This document shows, piece after piece, positions 1 through 11,749 of a DNA stretch of 64,000 nt. The notes below the pieces were generated by a model. It ran no database searches. It was not told where the DNA came from and worked only from the letters and a program-made list of their open reading frames with translations. Within the stretch, counting starts at the first letter, position 1. Every line of letters starts with the position of its first letter. The position numbers were made by a program, and so were the translations under genes. The DNA comes from Trichuris trichiura. Its lineage: Eukaryota; Nematoda; Enoplea; Trichinellida; Trichuridae. The stretch is taken from contig JBAJFE010000023.1 in assembly GCA_037903355.1 (NCBI GenBank), forward strand, positions 1 to 64,000, read 5' to 3'.

Positions 1-14
1 ATTTCGCCTTGTAG

Positions 15-3000
15 GAGCAGGTGGTCGAACGTGGTTCTCCAAAGTTTTACCTTGACAAACTGAGAGGCTTTTTGGATCCGAAGAACGTCAAGCGACTGTC
101 CATGGTGCGTACATTGCATTGCATTGCGTTGTTTGAAAATCGTCCATTATTTGACCTTTGGACGTTTAAGAAAAAAAAGCTCAGCAAGGACGACCTATCG
201 ACGTCCGTATTGAAGCATATTGAAATTTCCCTTCGTACCAATAGCATCGAGTGAGATGGGACTTTGTTGCTTTGCCGTCGGCGCTATTTTTTTTTCGTTG
301 TGCTTACAGTTGGGTGCAGGAATTTTTGAACGAGCAAAATCAGGGTCTTGACGTGCTTCTTCGCTACATCCAATGCGTTCAGGATGCGGGCGGCCTACAG
401 TAAGTCATCTTGTTCGCCTTTTTTAAACGTTTTTTCTTGTTTTTCTTGCTTACAGAATTCCAATGTGTCAACAATCGTCGGCCGACGCGTTCAGTAATTC
501 ACCTCAAAAAATGATTGGCGCTGTCGGCGGTGGTTCAATACGTCACAAACGCCTTAGGAGTTCGCTGAGCAGTCGTCACTTCTTGGGCGATCCCGAAGAG
601 GACGTACACGTTGGCATTCAGTGTCTCAGGGCAATAATGAACAACCGAGTAGCATCATTTTTGCTCATTTGCATAAAGGGTGCATTTCTCTCTCTCTCTT
701 TTTTTTTAGCACGGATTCAGCGCCGTCTTCGCCGACGAGGAGGCCATATACTGCCTTGTGCGCAGTATTTTGCATCCCAGCTTTCGGTAATGCGCCTTTT
801 CTGTTATGGTCATGCAAATTTGCATATCTATTTTTCTTTTAGTACCAAAACGGTTCTTCTAGTTCTGCTCGCCGCCGTTTGCTTCGTCAACGGAGGACAT
901 GATCTCATCACGAGAGCATTCAGTCGATTCAGAAAGGTTGGTTACGCTGTCACTTCCGTCTCGCCTTTTATGGTCATTTTTTGCTGCAGGAGTACGGTGA
1001 AGACGCCAGATTTCAGACGTTGTTTTCCTACTTCCGCGACGACGATACTTTTCAAGTCGACTTTATGGTAATTTTATTTTCAGGCATACTGTTGCTTACC
1101 GTTTTTTTTCTCTTTAAGGTCTCGTGCATGCAGTTCATCAATATTATTGTCCACTCGGTGGAAGACTTGACCTATCGAGTCTATTTGCAGCACGAATTTA
1201 CGCTGCTCGGTTTGGACGGATACTTGGAGGTTGGCCAGCGTAAAACGTTGATACAAAACCTTTTTATTTGGTTTGAATTTTAGAAATTGAAAAATTCGGA
1301 ATGCGAAGAATTGTTGGTCCAAGTGAACGCCTACTTTGACAATGTATACGACGTTGGTCAGTTGGCCGAAGATGCCGAACAAAAGGCCAACTACATGCAG
1401 CGCGTTGAAGAAGTCGAAGTGCAACTTTCATGCGTATGCAAATGAGTTTTTTCCCATCCTTGTTAATCTTTATTTTTTTACCTTTCTCTTAGGCCAACGA
1501 TCGTATAGTTGAAATGGAAGCTGAGCATAGCGCCAGAGTGAGCGCCTTGGAAAAACGTCTCACGGAAGCAGTTGAAGAACGCGATCAATTGATGGTCGGT
1601 CGAGTTGGGCACTTTTTTCTACGCATTTTTTAAAATGCGCCTTTTTTTCCGTAGGCATTGCGAAAACAGACGGATACCGACTTGAGCACTTTGAAGCGGG
1701 CATTGTTGGATAAGGAAAACGAGATGAAAAAGAAAGCGGCCGAATTGGAAAGTACGCTTAAGCAGTTGACCAATCGAAATGAAGGATTGAACATTCCGGG
1801 AGAGAAGGAAAATATGGTTGTGTGCCCACCGCCGCCTCCTCCTCCTCCTCCTCCTCCGCCGCCCGCGCCTCCGCTTCCCGGTCGATCAATTTCCAAACCA
1901 TCGGACGTACCCGCGCCTCCACCTTTAATTCCGAGTAATTTTATGGTTTTTTAACATGTTTATGCAAAAAAATGCAATTGTTTTTTCGCTGCAGACCCGC
2001 CACCTGGAGGGCCTTCATTTTTGATCCCGCCAGCACCTTTCCTCAATCCCGCCGCAACCGGAGAAGGTAGCACATACTTTTGCCCGAAACTTGTACGCCT
2101 ACATTACAACACGCCTTCGTTCTGTATTAATATAGGCATAGCGATCAAGAAGCGCGTTGAGACGAAGTACAAACTGCCATTGCTCAATTGGTCCGCCCTA
2201 AGACCCAACCAAGTGAAGGGCACAGTGTTCAACGACCTGGACGATGATCAGCTTTTGAAGGTGAGCAGCGATTGTCCGCGTACCGTCCAAGACAGTTGTT
2301 CTTGTTCTAGGAGATCGATTTTGACGATTTCGAGGAGCTGTTCAAAATTGGGCCCAACATTGCCAACGACCACGACACCACCGACGCGGCAAGGGAAGCC
2401 AACGCTGCCGGCTACAAAGCGACCAATCCAACTAGCGGTGTTGGTGGTACGCACAAAAAGGAAAGCATTTTGGGCGCTAAAAGATTGCAAAACTTGGGTA
2501 TAGGCGTTTGAGTAGAATTGTGGGCCCAAAAGTTGCTTATTGTTTATTTGCAGCTATACTGAAGCGTAAGCTGGCAATGGAAGCGTCCGTAATTATGAAA
2601 CACGTTAACAGGTAGGCTGCTATTAAAGGAAAAGGTTGGCCATGAAGGCAGAGTGACTCTTTCTCTTTCAGCTTCGACTTGCAAGCGCTTACATTGGATA
2701 ATGTCGATATTCTTCGTCGTATTCTGCCCACCGCCGAAGAGGTGATGACATTTTCTTATTTTTAATCGCGGCATTGCCTGATAAAGACGCCTTTTTTAGA
2801 CCAAAGCGTACAAAGAGTTCGAACAGATGAAAAAGCCGGTTGATTCGTTGTGCGAAGAGGACAGCTTTCTGCTTGAGGTCCATTCCGTAATTGGTCTTTT
2901 TTTTTCTTCAAGCGACTTCTTTTTCTTTTCAGCTTTGTCACGTTGAACGACTGGCGCAGAAGTTGCAAATTTTGAATTTTATGGGCACTTTCAAAGAGTC

Positions 3001-4168
3001 GGCGGCTACGATAGTTCCGGTGCTCGATTGCGTCACCAGCGCGTCACAGTCGTTACGTAAGGCGACCAAATTTGGTCGTATACTGGAAGTGATACTCGCC
3101 TACGGCAACTACATGAACAGCAGCAAAAAAGGCGGCGTTTACGGGTTCCGCATCAAGTCGTTGGACATGGTGAGACCCGCGAGAGCGATTTGTTCTTTTT
3201 AAATTTGATGACGTCATTTTTTCAAGTTGCCATTTATGAAGTCGCCTGTTGACAAGTCAATTTCGCTGCTGCATGTAGTAGCCGCTACTGTGCGTAGGCG
3301 TTTCCCGGATTTGCTCGATTTTGACGAAGAGTTCGATCAATTGGACAAAGCGGCTGGCGCTTCATTGGAAACATTGCCAGCCGAAGTGGCCGAGCTCGAA
3401 AGGAGTTACGATCTTGTCAAAAAGGAATGCACTCTACGAGGCGACACCGTTCCGTCGTTAGTCAACTTTTTGGCTTCAATTGAAAGCGATATGCAAATGC
3501 TTCGTTCAAGTTTCAAACGAGCCGACGTAAGCGTCCAATATCTTTGCCAACCTAAATCTGGCAATATTTTTTTTTATTTTCAAAGGAGTCGTTCAAAACA
3601 ACCGTACAGTACTTTGGCGAAACTGTTCAAGGAACGACGTGCGCCGGTTTTTTTACAATTTTTGTCAACTTCATCAAACACTGGAAGGTATATACAGGCA
3701 GCAAAAGCGACGGGATTCATAAAAAAAAATTCCTTCTTTCAGCAAGCGGACGCCGACAACTTGTCCAGGTGGAAAGCTGAAGTATGCAAATTTTTTTGAA
3801 TTCAAACTTCGCGTCTCCTTATTGATTGTTGGCTGTTTTTTTCTTAGGAGCGTAAAAAGTTGGGTTTGGTAAACGGTTTTCAATACGGCGGTGAAGATTT
3901 GAACGCGACCAATAGTTGCGCGACGAAGAAGGATACCAGCAGAAAAAGGGATCCGAAAGAGATGGGAATCGGCACCTTTGACGATATCATTTTGGGTAAG
4001 TTCAATTTGGCGCCAAAAAAAGTTTTGACCTTAAAAGGGAAGGTATTGTTGTCTTTTTGCCTTTTAGACATTACGCGCGAGCCGTATACAGCTCCGAAGA
4101 GAAACAAAAGCTCAAAGCATTTGAACGCGTCCGACATGAATCGCTCTCGTCTGTCGTCCGGTCATTAG
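15..4168 (+). CDS. FMNL (frl-1-like): FMNL/FRL-family formin, 3' part of gene, 23 exons
   Basis: Diaphanous-related formin that nucleates and elongates actin filaments at the cell cortex under Rho-GTPase control. Exons visible: 15-104, 171-250, 310-399, 456-648, 710-786, 843-936, 990-1067, 1119-1229, 1284-1433, 1493-1594, 1655-1934, 1995-2066, 2136-2260, 2311-2497, 2554-2611, 2672-2741, 2800-2877, 2933-3169, 3227-3526, 3586-3687, 3743-3781, 3848-3995, 4068-4168. They total 2,862 nt in one frame (953 aa and stop). GBD/FH3 region carries [19 protein letters not shown] and [11 protein letters not shown], diagnostic of FMNL rather than DAAM or DIAPH. A coiled coil and a 13-proline FH1 run (near 1829-1870) follow, then FH2 with [13 protein letters not shown] and [14 protein letters not shown]. 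The C-terminal DAD is split by the last intron (TFDDII / [11 protein letters not shown]). Human FMNLs are about 1,000-1,100 aa, so only the extreme N-terminus lies outside the window. Introns are 40-66 nt. Confidence 0.93.
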
Positions 4169-5560
4169 CGTTTCAAATTCAAAAAGTTTGAACAAGTTTA
4201 CGGTTGCCCCCAATGTTACCCGGTCCAATGTGGCCCGTCGCGTTGGTTGAACAACCGGTCGCGTGGCTCAGGTTGCACATTCGATGCTTTCGGTCTTTGC
4301 CGCTCCGCCCATTTTTGGCACTTGCTCCTTTTCTACGCTTCCGCGCATAATATTGCTCCTTTTTTTATCTTTACATTTTCTTCTCTTTTTGCGCATCCTT
4401 TTCTTCTTGATTTTTTCACAAAGTCGAGTCGTCCGTTTCGCGCTTGGTAAAAACGTAAAAGAAAAGCTTATTTAAGATAAACAAAGGCAATTCCAACAGT
4501 AGGTCAAGTTTCGACGGGCGAAACCTGTTCTGCTTCTTTTTGACATATCGATTGGACGTCTCTTAAAATGTCAATAATGCCAACCTGACTTTGAACGTTA
4601 TTTTAAATTTTATTGGTCGCTTGAATAAGTTGTGTTGCTTTCCTACGCGTTCGCACTTGTTGTCACGAAGAAGCTTCAAGAGAATTTGTTAGCGTCGCGC
4701 GCTAGAATTGAAATTTGAACTTTTCTTACGGCTACGCTTATTCATCACAACATGGCTGGAAAATGTGTCCATACGACGATGAATGATTAAAGTTTGCATA
4801 TGCAAACTGCGATGATTCTCATACAGCGGACGGAAAGAACTCCACACGAAGAAGATGTCTTGCGTTGACAGCACATTGAAATATTTTGCGTCCTAACAAG
4901 TGCTATGTTTTCTAAAACAAAAATTAAAATCGCTTACGACACCAAAAAATTATTTATATTCGTTAACTGATTGTTGGGAGTAAACTCAGGCGCTATTAAA
5001 CGCAAAAAATAAAGTTTTCCAGGCGAGCAAGCTTAAAGTGAACCTGCGCATTGTTTAGCTTACTGTAGCTTTAGTTTTCAACTTTTCCCTATAACGACGA
5101 CTGCTAAGGCGTTGGAAGATATTTGCAACGTTTTAGCTTAAAGCAGAGATGTTGTATAAATTAAGTCACTTTTCAAATTGCAATATCAAGGCCAATGCAC
5201 AAAATAGTATAGAAAACAACTGCAGCATTGGAAGCACTTTTTTTAGCGTTAGAAAAATAAAGTTTTGCTGATTCTTGTTTGAACAGCAACTCCACATTTG
5301 CCGCGCAGAAAAGAGAGGCGAAAAAACAAGATTATGCTGACATGCGAACCTGACCACTCTTCTTTTGTATTTAACGAAAATACTTCAGTGTGGACCTCTC
5401 GTCTGTAGAATGGATGTATTTTCTTGACCGAATGAAATTTCATGCTTAGTTGGTGCAGTAAGAAAACCAGTACGCTCTGTTTTAAAAATTGTTTACGTAA
5501 AGCTAATTTAGAGTGGCGCCCTTCGTTTATCGTCTTTTGCCGGTTCGCGGTTCTACAAGA
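4169..5560. other. 3' UTR of formin and intergenic DNA
   Basis: About 1.4 kb between the formin stop and the next gene. The first ~300 nt are pyrimidine-rich on the + strand and may be 3' UTR. Short open frames exist but none has splice sites, codon bias or recognisable similarity. No repeat was noticed. Confidence 0.5.
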
Positions 5561-5575
5561 AGTTCTTCTTTGCAG
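5561..5575 (+). promoter_or_regulatory. Candidate trans-splice acceptor upstream of PIH1D1
   Basis: A pyrimidine-rich stretch ending TTCTTCTTTGCAG lies 13 nt before the ATG of the next gene, with no upstream exon apparent. In a trans-splicing nematode this would be the spliced-leader addition site. A short 5' UTR intron is the alternative. Confidence 0.5.
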
Positions 5576-5588
5576 CTGAGAAGGCGCA

Positions 5589-6416
5589 ATGGAAACTAGC
5601 GAGGAGTTATCCAGCCGGAATCAGCCGCAGCGGACGAATAGAACAGAAGGAAATGTTAAAAAAGACGGAATAACGTTGTCTACTCGCGTGACACCTGTCT
5701 TCGGCTTTCGGAGTCGAACCTCTGCTGGCAAAGTGGTCTATTTGAAATTTTGCACATGCGATAGCATACCTTGTCCTCGACTGCTGTCCGATTTTGAATT
5801 GGCGCAAATTATCTCTTCTCCGGAACCCGAAAAGTATCGTGTGCCTATACACGTTGGAGATCGGAGCAAGTTCACTGACAAGTCGGGTAGAAACGGCGAC
5901 CTTTATTGCGTTACGTTCAATAGGGCATTCTATGAAAAACGGTTGATGACTAGCGAATTGTATCATCAGTTTTTCGTCTGTCTCGCCGTACAGGAAGTGG
6001 AAAATAAGCATAACATCACCATTGATCGTTCAAAGTTGCGACAACTGCGCAGTGTAGCGGAACTTGGAGAAGAGAGTGTATTAATTGCCGAAAATCGACC
6101 ATTTGTTGAAGAGATCAGTTCCTCGACAAGCGTGAAGATTAATCCAACATTGGGACTTCGTCTTCCGTCTCCGCACTACGAGATGAAGCGTGTAGTTGAC
6201 AACGATGGAGAACATTTATCAGCCTTATTTTGTTTGAATGGCGTTACGGACATTGAAGAAATCCAATTAATGACCAGCCAACGCCGCCTGAGACTTATTG
6301 TACCTAAGCATTACCATATGGACATTATGCTACCGCTCCGGTTCGACGCAAGTGCAACAGAGGCAGAATTTAACCCGAAAGATTCCACTTTAAAGGCAAA
6401 GTTTCGTTTGATCTGA
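5589..6416 (+). CDS. PIH1D1: PIH1 domain-containing protein (R2TP co-chaperone subunit)
   Basis: Uninterrupted 275-aa frame, close to the ~290 aa of human PIH1D1. In the known R2TP complex, PIH1D1 with RPAP3 and RUVBL1/2 uses its PIH-N domain to bind acidic phosphopeptides (for example on TEL2) and helps HSP90 assemble PIKKs, RNA polymerase II and snoRNPs. Visible here: a PIH-N domain at about residues 35-150 with PVFGFRSRT, KVVYLKFCTC and basic positions between them; a linker; and a CS-like beta-sandwich at about 190-275 ending in EAEFNPKDSTLKAKFRLI, resembling the PIH1D1 C-terminal domain. PIH1D2 or a kintoun-type dynein assembly factor is less likely on length. The ATG chosen is the first after the acceptor-like AG at 5575. 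Being intronless among intron-dense neighbours is notable. Confidence 0.75.
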   Translation: METSEELSSRNQPQRTNRTEGNVKKDGITLSTRVTPVFGFRSRTSAGKVVYLKFCTCDSIPCPRLLSDFELAQIISSPEPEKYRVPIHVGDRSKFTDKSGRNGDLYCVTFNRAFYEKRLMTSELYHQFFVCLAVQEVENKHNITIDRSKLRQLRSVAELGEESVLIAENRPFVEEISSSTSVKINPTLGLRLPSPHYEMKRVVDNDGEHLSALFCLNGVTDIEEIQLMTSQRRLRLIVPKHYHMDIMLPLRFDASATEAEFNPKDSTLKAKFRLI

Positions 6417-6417
6417 G

Positions 6418-6423
6418 AATAAA
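6418..6423 (+). terminator. Polyadenylation signal AATAAA
   Basis: A canonical AATAAA begins one base after the TGA of PIH1D1 and is followed by a T-rich stretch. If used, the 3' UTR is only about 15-30 nt, which fits a compact genome. Confidence 0.55.
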
Positions 6424-7004
6424 CTTTTTTTTCTGTAAAAAACTTTTGCAGTAAAACTTGAACGCGACTTGAATAGACTTGTAACAACCGACAATGCTTT
6501 GGAACAGCGATAGTGAGAATTGACGCAATTCTAATTTTTTTGCTGCTTTATAAACCATATTCTCCAAGGTATCCTGTGGCAGAACTCGTAGAAATAAGTC
6601 TGCCTTTCCATTTACTATATCTACAGTATACAACTGGCATTCGAACACGCGTAACCGTACGCCGCGCTAAGTTTGGCTGTTGCTCAACATTCGGCGGCTA
6701 AAAATAAAGGGTTACAAAAAGAAATAAGCACTGAGCTTTGCTCTTTTTTCAAGCAACAGGTCGACGCAGCGAAATGTCGTTTTTGCGCAGATGATTTGCA
6801 GGTTTGAATACCCTTTTGAAATTTTGATGTGCAGGTTCGAAGAACCGTTGCCTGCTCCGAAGGTATTTTCCTCAACGAAATCGAACTCATTTAATTTTTT
6901 TACAAATTTATTAACAATATTGACAAAAATAGCAATTGGCGCGAAGATTTCAAGCCATCTAACTGGAAAAAACTAGGTATTAATATTAACAAGAAGAAAG
7001 GAAT
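6424..7004. other. Intergenic DNA
   Basis: No gene or repeat recognised. Short frames on both strands lack splice sites and family similarity. Confidence 0.5.
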
Positions 7005-7157
7005 GTCATTTTTTAGCTTCTTTTTGTACGGATTTTCTATGTCCCGTTGAAAAAAAGACTTATTAATAAACTGACCGTGATTAAGGACAGTTTATTAATA
7101 AAAGTTTTTTTTTCAACGGGGCAGAAAATCTGTACAAAAAGAAGCTAAAAAAATGAA
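7005..7157. repeat. Foldback (hairpin) element, copy 1
   Basis: Two arms of about 65 nt pair with few mismatches around a ~14-nt spacer. The left arm contains TACGGATTTTCTATGTCCCG and the inner TTATTAATAAACTG; the right arm is its reverse complement. The ACGG..CCCGTTG core recurs in five other hairpins of the window. No ORF, so at most a non-autonomous MITE or foldback element. Confidence 0.85.
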
Positions 7158-8430
7158 ATTATTTGGTCCCGTACGAAGACACTATATCTTCAAAAAGAAA
7201 GGAATATCTTCAAAAGGCTCACTTCTGGTACTCTGTAAGCTTCACCACAAATCGCTGCGTAATTTTAACTTTTTAAAATAACAAGTCAAATTTTTGATAA
7301 GCTGCTCCGTCATTCCAGATGAATTTTCTTTAAAAAAAGAATCTCGGCATACTCTGCAACGTTTTCAGGTTTAATAAAATTTATTATTTTTGCTATCCTC
7401 ATAAACTTAGTTTATAAGAATGAGCTTACTCAATGAGGAGCTAAAGGTGGAGGTTCTTCTTACCTGTAATGCAAGTAAGGAAGTTTAGTTCCCGCATGAT
7501 ATCCTACTTTTCATCATTTCGGCTAGCCGCGCTTTCGTTATTTTGAATTTGCTTATTCCCTACCGTAAGAAACGGATTAGACAAGCCATAAGGAACCTGC
7601 ATTACTCAATTTTATTTTGAATTTGAATTTTGCTAATACAATTTGAGGTATACTTCAGTTAGAAACGTTTGGACGCTTCTATTGCAGGTTTGGAGAACGC
7701 AGAGGCGTTGTTTAAACGAGCCCACCATCGCGTTGGATGCTCGTCTTTCCTTTTTGACTTTTACGCTCGCGTTTCGCTTTTCAACACTAACAGTCGAGAA
7801 AAGCTTTTATTAATGTATTTCTCCCGGTTTTTATCAGTTTAAGCAACTATACAGAATCGTAGTCAGTTCGTCATGAAATAAAAGCAGATTTCTTCCTTAA
7901 TCATATGTCCTCCATTTTTAGGTTGGTTACTCGTTAGTCGATCATGTTATTCTTGCCTTTATTCATCTCATGGTTATTGTTCTTTTATAATCGAAGTCGT
8001 ACGATTTCAACCTGCGAATAAAGAGATTACGGTAACGCAGCATCACAAGTTACTACTTACAGTGCACTAGTTGAAAACGCATGACTTTTTTGGGGTTACA
8101 AATGTTCAGTGGTCAGTTGATCCGGCACCTAATCGCTGCCACGCTGCTACGCGTGGCACCTACAATGACAAAACTACTTTAAAGTGCAGCTACCGAATAA
8201 TAATGATGTTCAGGTGCAATACAAAAAAGTTTTCATTTACCGAAAAGGTTTACCAGCTGAAAGAGAGTCGTAATAAACATTTTACAACTCGTCTTGCTCG
8301 TTTTCGGTTACGCAGCTGAGCTTTAATCTGAAGCGATTTTTCGATCCCATTTATTAAATAACTTAATTTTCCTTTTCGCATTGCTGTAGTTGCGGCATCC
8401 AATTGCTTCGTGATAGCTGCTATGCTCGGT
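7158..8430. other. Intergenic DNA upstream of eIF2D
   Basis: AT-rich and non-coding as far as can be seen. Contains ordinary homopolymer runs and short frames; the promoter of the downstream gene should lie here but no specific element is recognised. Confidence 0.45.
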
Positions 8431-8441
8431 TAGTCGACAAA

Positions 8442-11153
8442 ATGCAGCTTTTCAAAAAATCCTATTCGGTAAAACGTCGATTGACTATGGGCCAAAAGGA
8501 CATGTAAGCTATAGTCTTCTTTTCCTCCCTCTTCTACCGCGCGTTCATTATTCTCCATTAAAGGAAGGAATTCATGACAAAGTTGGCGAATTTGTTTCCA
8601 AGCGTATTCGAGCAAGTTGAAGAAATCTTCGTTGAACCTGTAGCCGTGATTACTATCTTGACGCATTCTCGCTGTTCGGTTGATTTATTCGTTGCAAACA
8701 AGGTGCCTATGTTCTTCGCTTACGAAGATTTAATCTACCCAACCGGTAAAAACCGTCGTTTTTCTTCTAACTTCCGTTTTAGGCAACTTTTGTCTCTCCC
8801 TTCGTACGCTCTAATAATTAGCCGACCGGTGGCGGGCTCCCTTAAACCTTAGGCCGAGGCTTAAGCTTCACGTGACGCGTACTGTACCATTCCGTATCTC
8901 CGTTTGGATAAAGGAAAAATGATTAAATTGCCAATTTCCTCAGAACAGTTCCGGTTAGCGAGCAAGCACAAAAGTCGTTGCCCGTAGTTTCAAAAAATGT
9001 AATTTTAAAGCACCGCATCTTGTCCAACAAGCTTCTTGCCAATTTTTGATTTTTTTAAACCGAAAATTAAGCTGCGGAAAAACGTTTTCCTTTCGTTGTG
9101 TTTTGGTTTCGTAATTCATACTACGCCTGTGGTTTTGCCGCCATTTCGGCTTCACACCCGCTCCACACATTTAGTTTTAAATGTAAAATAGCTTTTTAAA
9201 AGATGTACAGGTATTCGGGTTTAACAGCTTTTGTTCCCGCCGGAAAAAAAGCAACGTTTTCGGGATTCGCTTTTTTCTCCAAAGAACAAACAAGTCAAAC
9301 ATGAAGGGCGTCCGAATTATTGAGTTATTAAAATTTTGACGGTAAAATGTTACTTATGAGGCGGGGTCCTTTTTTCTTGCTTTCAAGTAATCGTTTTTTG
9401 CGGTTTCATCCATTTGTTGTCGGATTCGCGCTTGCCGCTTCGAACTCGTACGAATTCGCTTACGAAAAGTTTAATCGATCTTCTCGTTTTTTTCTACTTC
9501 GTCTACTTTAGTCTACTTCCTGTGGAAGTTCCCAAAGGCGATTGTTTGCGCCTCGACTACGGTGCAAGCTGGATCCCGAATTACGGAAGGTTCCGGTAAA
9601 TTATCTATTTTTTCTCCTGTTAAATATAATTTTCTTTTCATCCGCTCGTTTTATTCCCTATTCCCTGATCAGTTGTATGCTAATATTTTTTCTCTTGACG
9701 GAAAGCGCAAAAGGTTTAAAGTTGCTGTCATTTTTTCTGCCGCAGACTTGATGATTCCGGGTGTGATGAACATTAGAGAAATTGGAACATTCGAAAAGGG
9801 TGTAGCGTGCTCGATCAGGACTGAGAATAATGCGTATATGTTGCTTACTTGTTTTGCACATCCTATTTGTTTATGTTTTTTAGGTATCCGTTTGCCGTTG
9901 GCCAAATGCTGATGTCGTCCGCGCAGTTGTCCTCCTCTTCTCATGGAGTATGCGTTCGCGTGTTGCACGTCAGCTATGACTTTTTATGGTACGTATATAT
10001 ATACTATACTCTTGTAGTTGTTTATAAAAGTCGTAACATCACTGAGTGCAGGAAAAGTGGTCCTCGAACAGTGGCTCCTTCCGCTACGCAGTTGGAGGAC
10101 ATTACTCTGCCCCAGTATGAGCAAGAGGAAGACGAGAATTCAAACGATGAGGCGGAGACGCAAGACATTGATCCTATGAAATACCAAAGCAACGACTATG
10201 ATTGTAATGTAAAATTTCTTACGCAAGCTCTTGGTGCCCTAAAGGGTCTCAGCTCCTCGGAACTGCCAATGTTCGCAAATGTGTTTTACGGTAGCGTTTT
10301 GCTACGCTCCTTTCCAAAGGAAGAAATAATTGACGTCAAGAAGACAAAGTATAAAAAGTTTTCCACCTTCCTTGAAGACCTGCAGAATATGGGCATTGTT
10401 GAAACGGTCACCGAGAAAGGCGTCTTGAAAATATCCAACATCAATAAGCGGCATGAACAATTCAAGCTGTTGCAAAGTTGTTCTCCCATTTCGGCTCATC
10501 CTCAAAATGATGGCAATGATCAAACTGGCGAAGCGGAAAGCGCCAGCGGTAATGAGTGGAAACTCACCCAGAAATATAGCCCTAAAGCAGATCTGCTTCG
10601 TTTGATCAAAGCAACTGATTTGCATGCCAAAAAAAATATGGTAGTCTCAATGAGCGACTTTCGATCTTACGTAACCAACTACGTAAGTATGGCCGGTTTG
10701 AAAAGAGGCAAAGTTGTTTGCCTTGACGACACGCTGCTCAGTTGCCTACCAAAGGGCAAAGACGTCAAGGAGAAGTACCCATTGGGATCTACAATTGATT
10801 GGGCAACGCTTTTTCAAATTCTTTCCCAACAATTGCTTCCGGTATACGACGTAAGCTGCGGCGAAAGCTTCGTGGAGCGTCGCCACGGTTCAATTCCAAA
10901 AATTCAAATAAGGAAGGCCTTTCGACGCGGCGGCAAGGTGGTCACTTTGGTTGACAACTTGGAGGCTCATCAAATTAAGCCGGCGGACTTTGCTCACGTG
11001 CTTCGACCAATGCTGGCCAGCAGCGCAACGCTAAACAGCGGATTGACCGGAGTGACCGGTGCTCAAGTGCAAATACAAGGCGACCACGTAGCCAAGGTCC
11101 AACAATTGCTTCAAAAGCAGTACAACGTCAAGAAGCACTTTATTGCAACGTAG
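8442..11153 (+). CDS. EIF2D: Eukaryotic translation initiation factor 2D (ligatin), six exons
   Basis: GTP-independent factor that delivers Met-tRNAi or other tRNAs to the ribosomal P site and promotes 40S recycling after termination. Exons 8442-8503, 8564-8745, 9512-9595, 9746-9833, 9884-9988 and 10052-11153 join in frame to 540 aa (human 584). Visible in order: N-terminal DUF1947-like region (KEFMTKLANLFPS), PUA domain split over exons 2-5 (IYPT / YFLWKFP / DLMIPGV / SYDFLW), an acidic linker, a winged-helix/SWIB region in the last exon, and a C-terminal SUI1 domain (IQIRKAFRRGGKVVTLVDNL and QVQIQGDH). The 766-nt second intron is unusually long here and exon 3 is short (84 nt), but it matches the family motif and keeps phase. 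The ATG follows an AG by about 10 nt. Confidence 0.9.
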
Positions 11154-11576
11154 ATTTTTTCACTGCCTTGACGAATAGGCTGACCATCGAACTGTACGAG
11201 TCCCGAAAGTTAGATCCTTTGGAAATACCCATAAAATGTCTCCCAATGCGTACAGCCTCCTTTTGACTTTTCAAAAATGGTCATCCGACTTATCGTTGCG
11301 TCAAAACGTGTGGAAGGTACGGTACATTGATAAAAGAAAATCAAGTAGTCGTCCCTTAATGGATTTAATCAACGAAGAATGATTCATCCTCTGGCATTGA
11401 AGATGAAAGAAAACTTGGCAGCCTTCACGGTGTCGTATCGAATCATTTCAGATGACTGTTTAGTCTTTAATTGTTATGTTACTGTTGTATTCAAATAACG
11501 TTGGCTATGGAACGCTTTGCGAACTATTGTCATTATTTAAGAAAGACGCGTTTTCTTTTGACTAAGAATAGTTGCT

Positions 11577-11749
11577 GATCTTGAAAACCGGGTGCTTCTT
11601 AACGGACGGCGGATTTTCATGATGGTAATTTCTTCAATACGGCTTTGTCTTGCCCGTTGTCTGAAAGTCTGAAATCAACGGGCTGGACAAAACCGTATTG
11701 AAGATACGAAAATCCATCGTCCGTTAAGAAGCAGCCGGTTTTCAAGATC
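11577..11749. repeat. Foldback element, copy 2
   Basis: Hairpin with arms of about 75-80 nt. The left arm begins GATCTTGAAAACCGG and carries ATACGGCTTTGTCTTGCCCG; the right arm mirrors it and ends CCGGTTTTCAAGATC. It shares the ACGG..CCCGTTG core with the other foldbacks but differs in the outer arm, suggesting a distinct subfamily. Confidence 0.82.

Noticed and set aside
1630..1896. Minus-strand glycine-rich frame opposite the formin FH1 exon
   Set aside because: It is the complement of the polyproline FH1 codons of a confidently placed exon.
6826..6850. tRNA B-box-like word GGTTCGAAGAACC
   Set aside because: It departs from the B-box consensus and no A-box or cloverleaf fits upstream.
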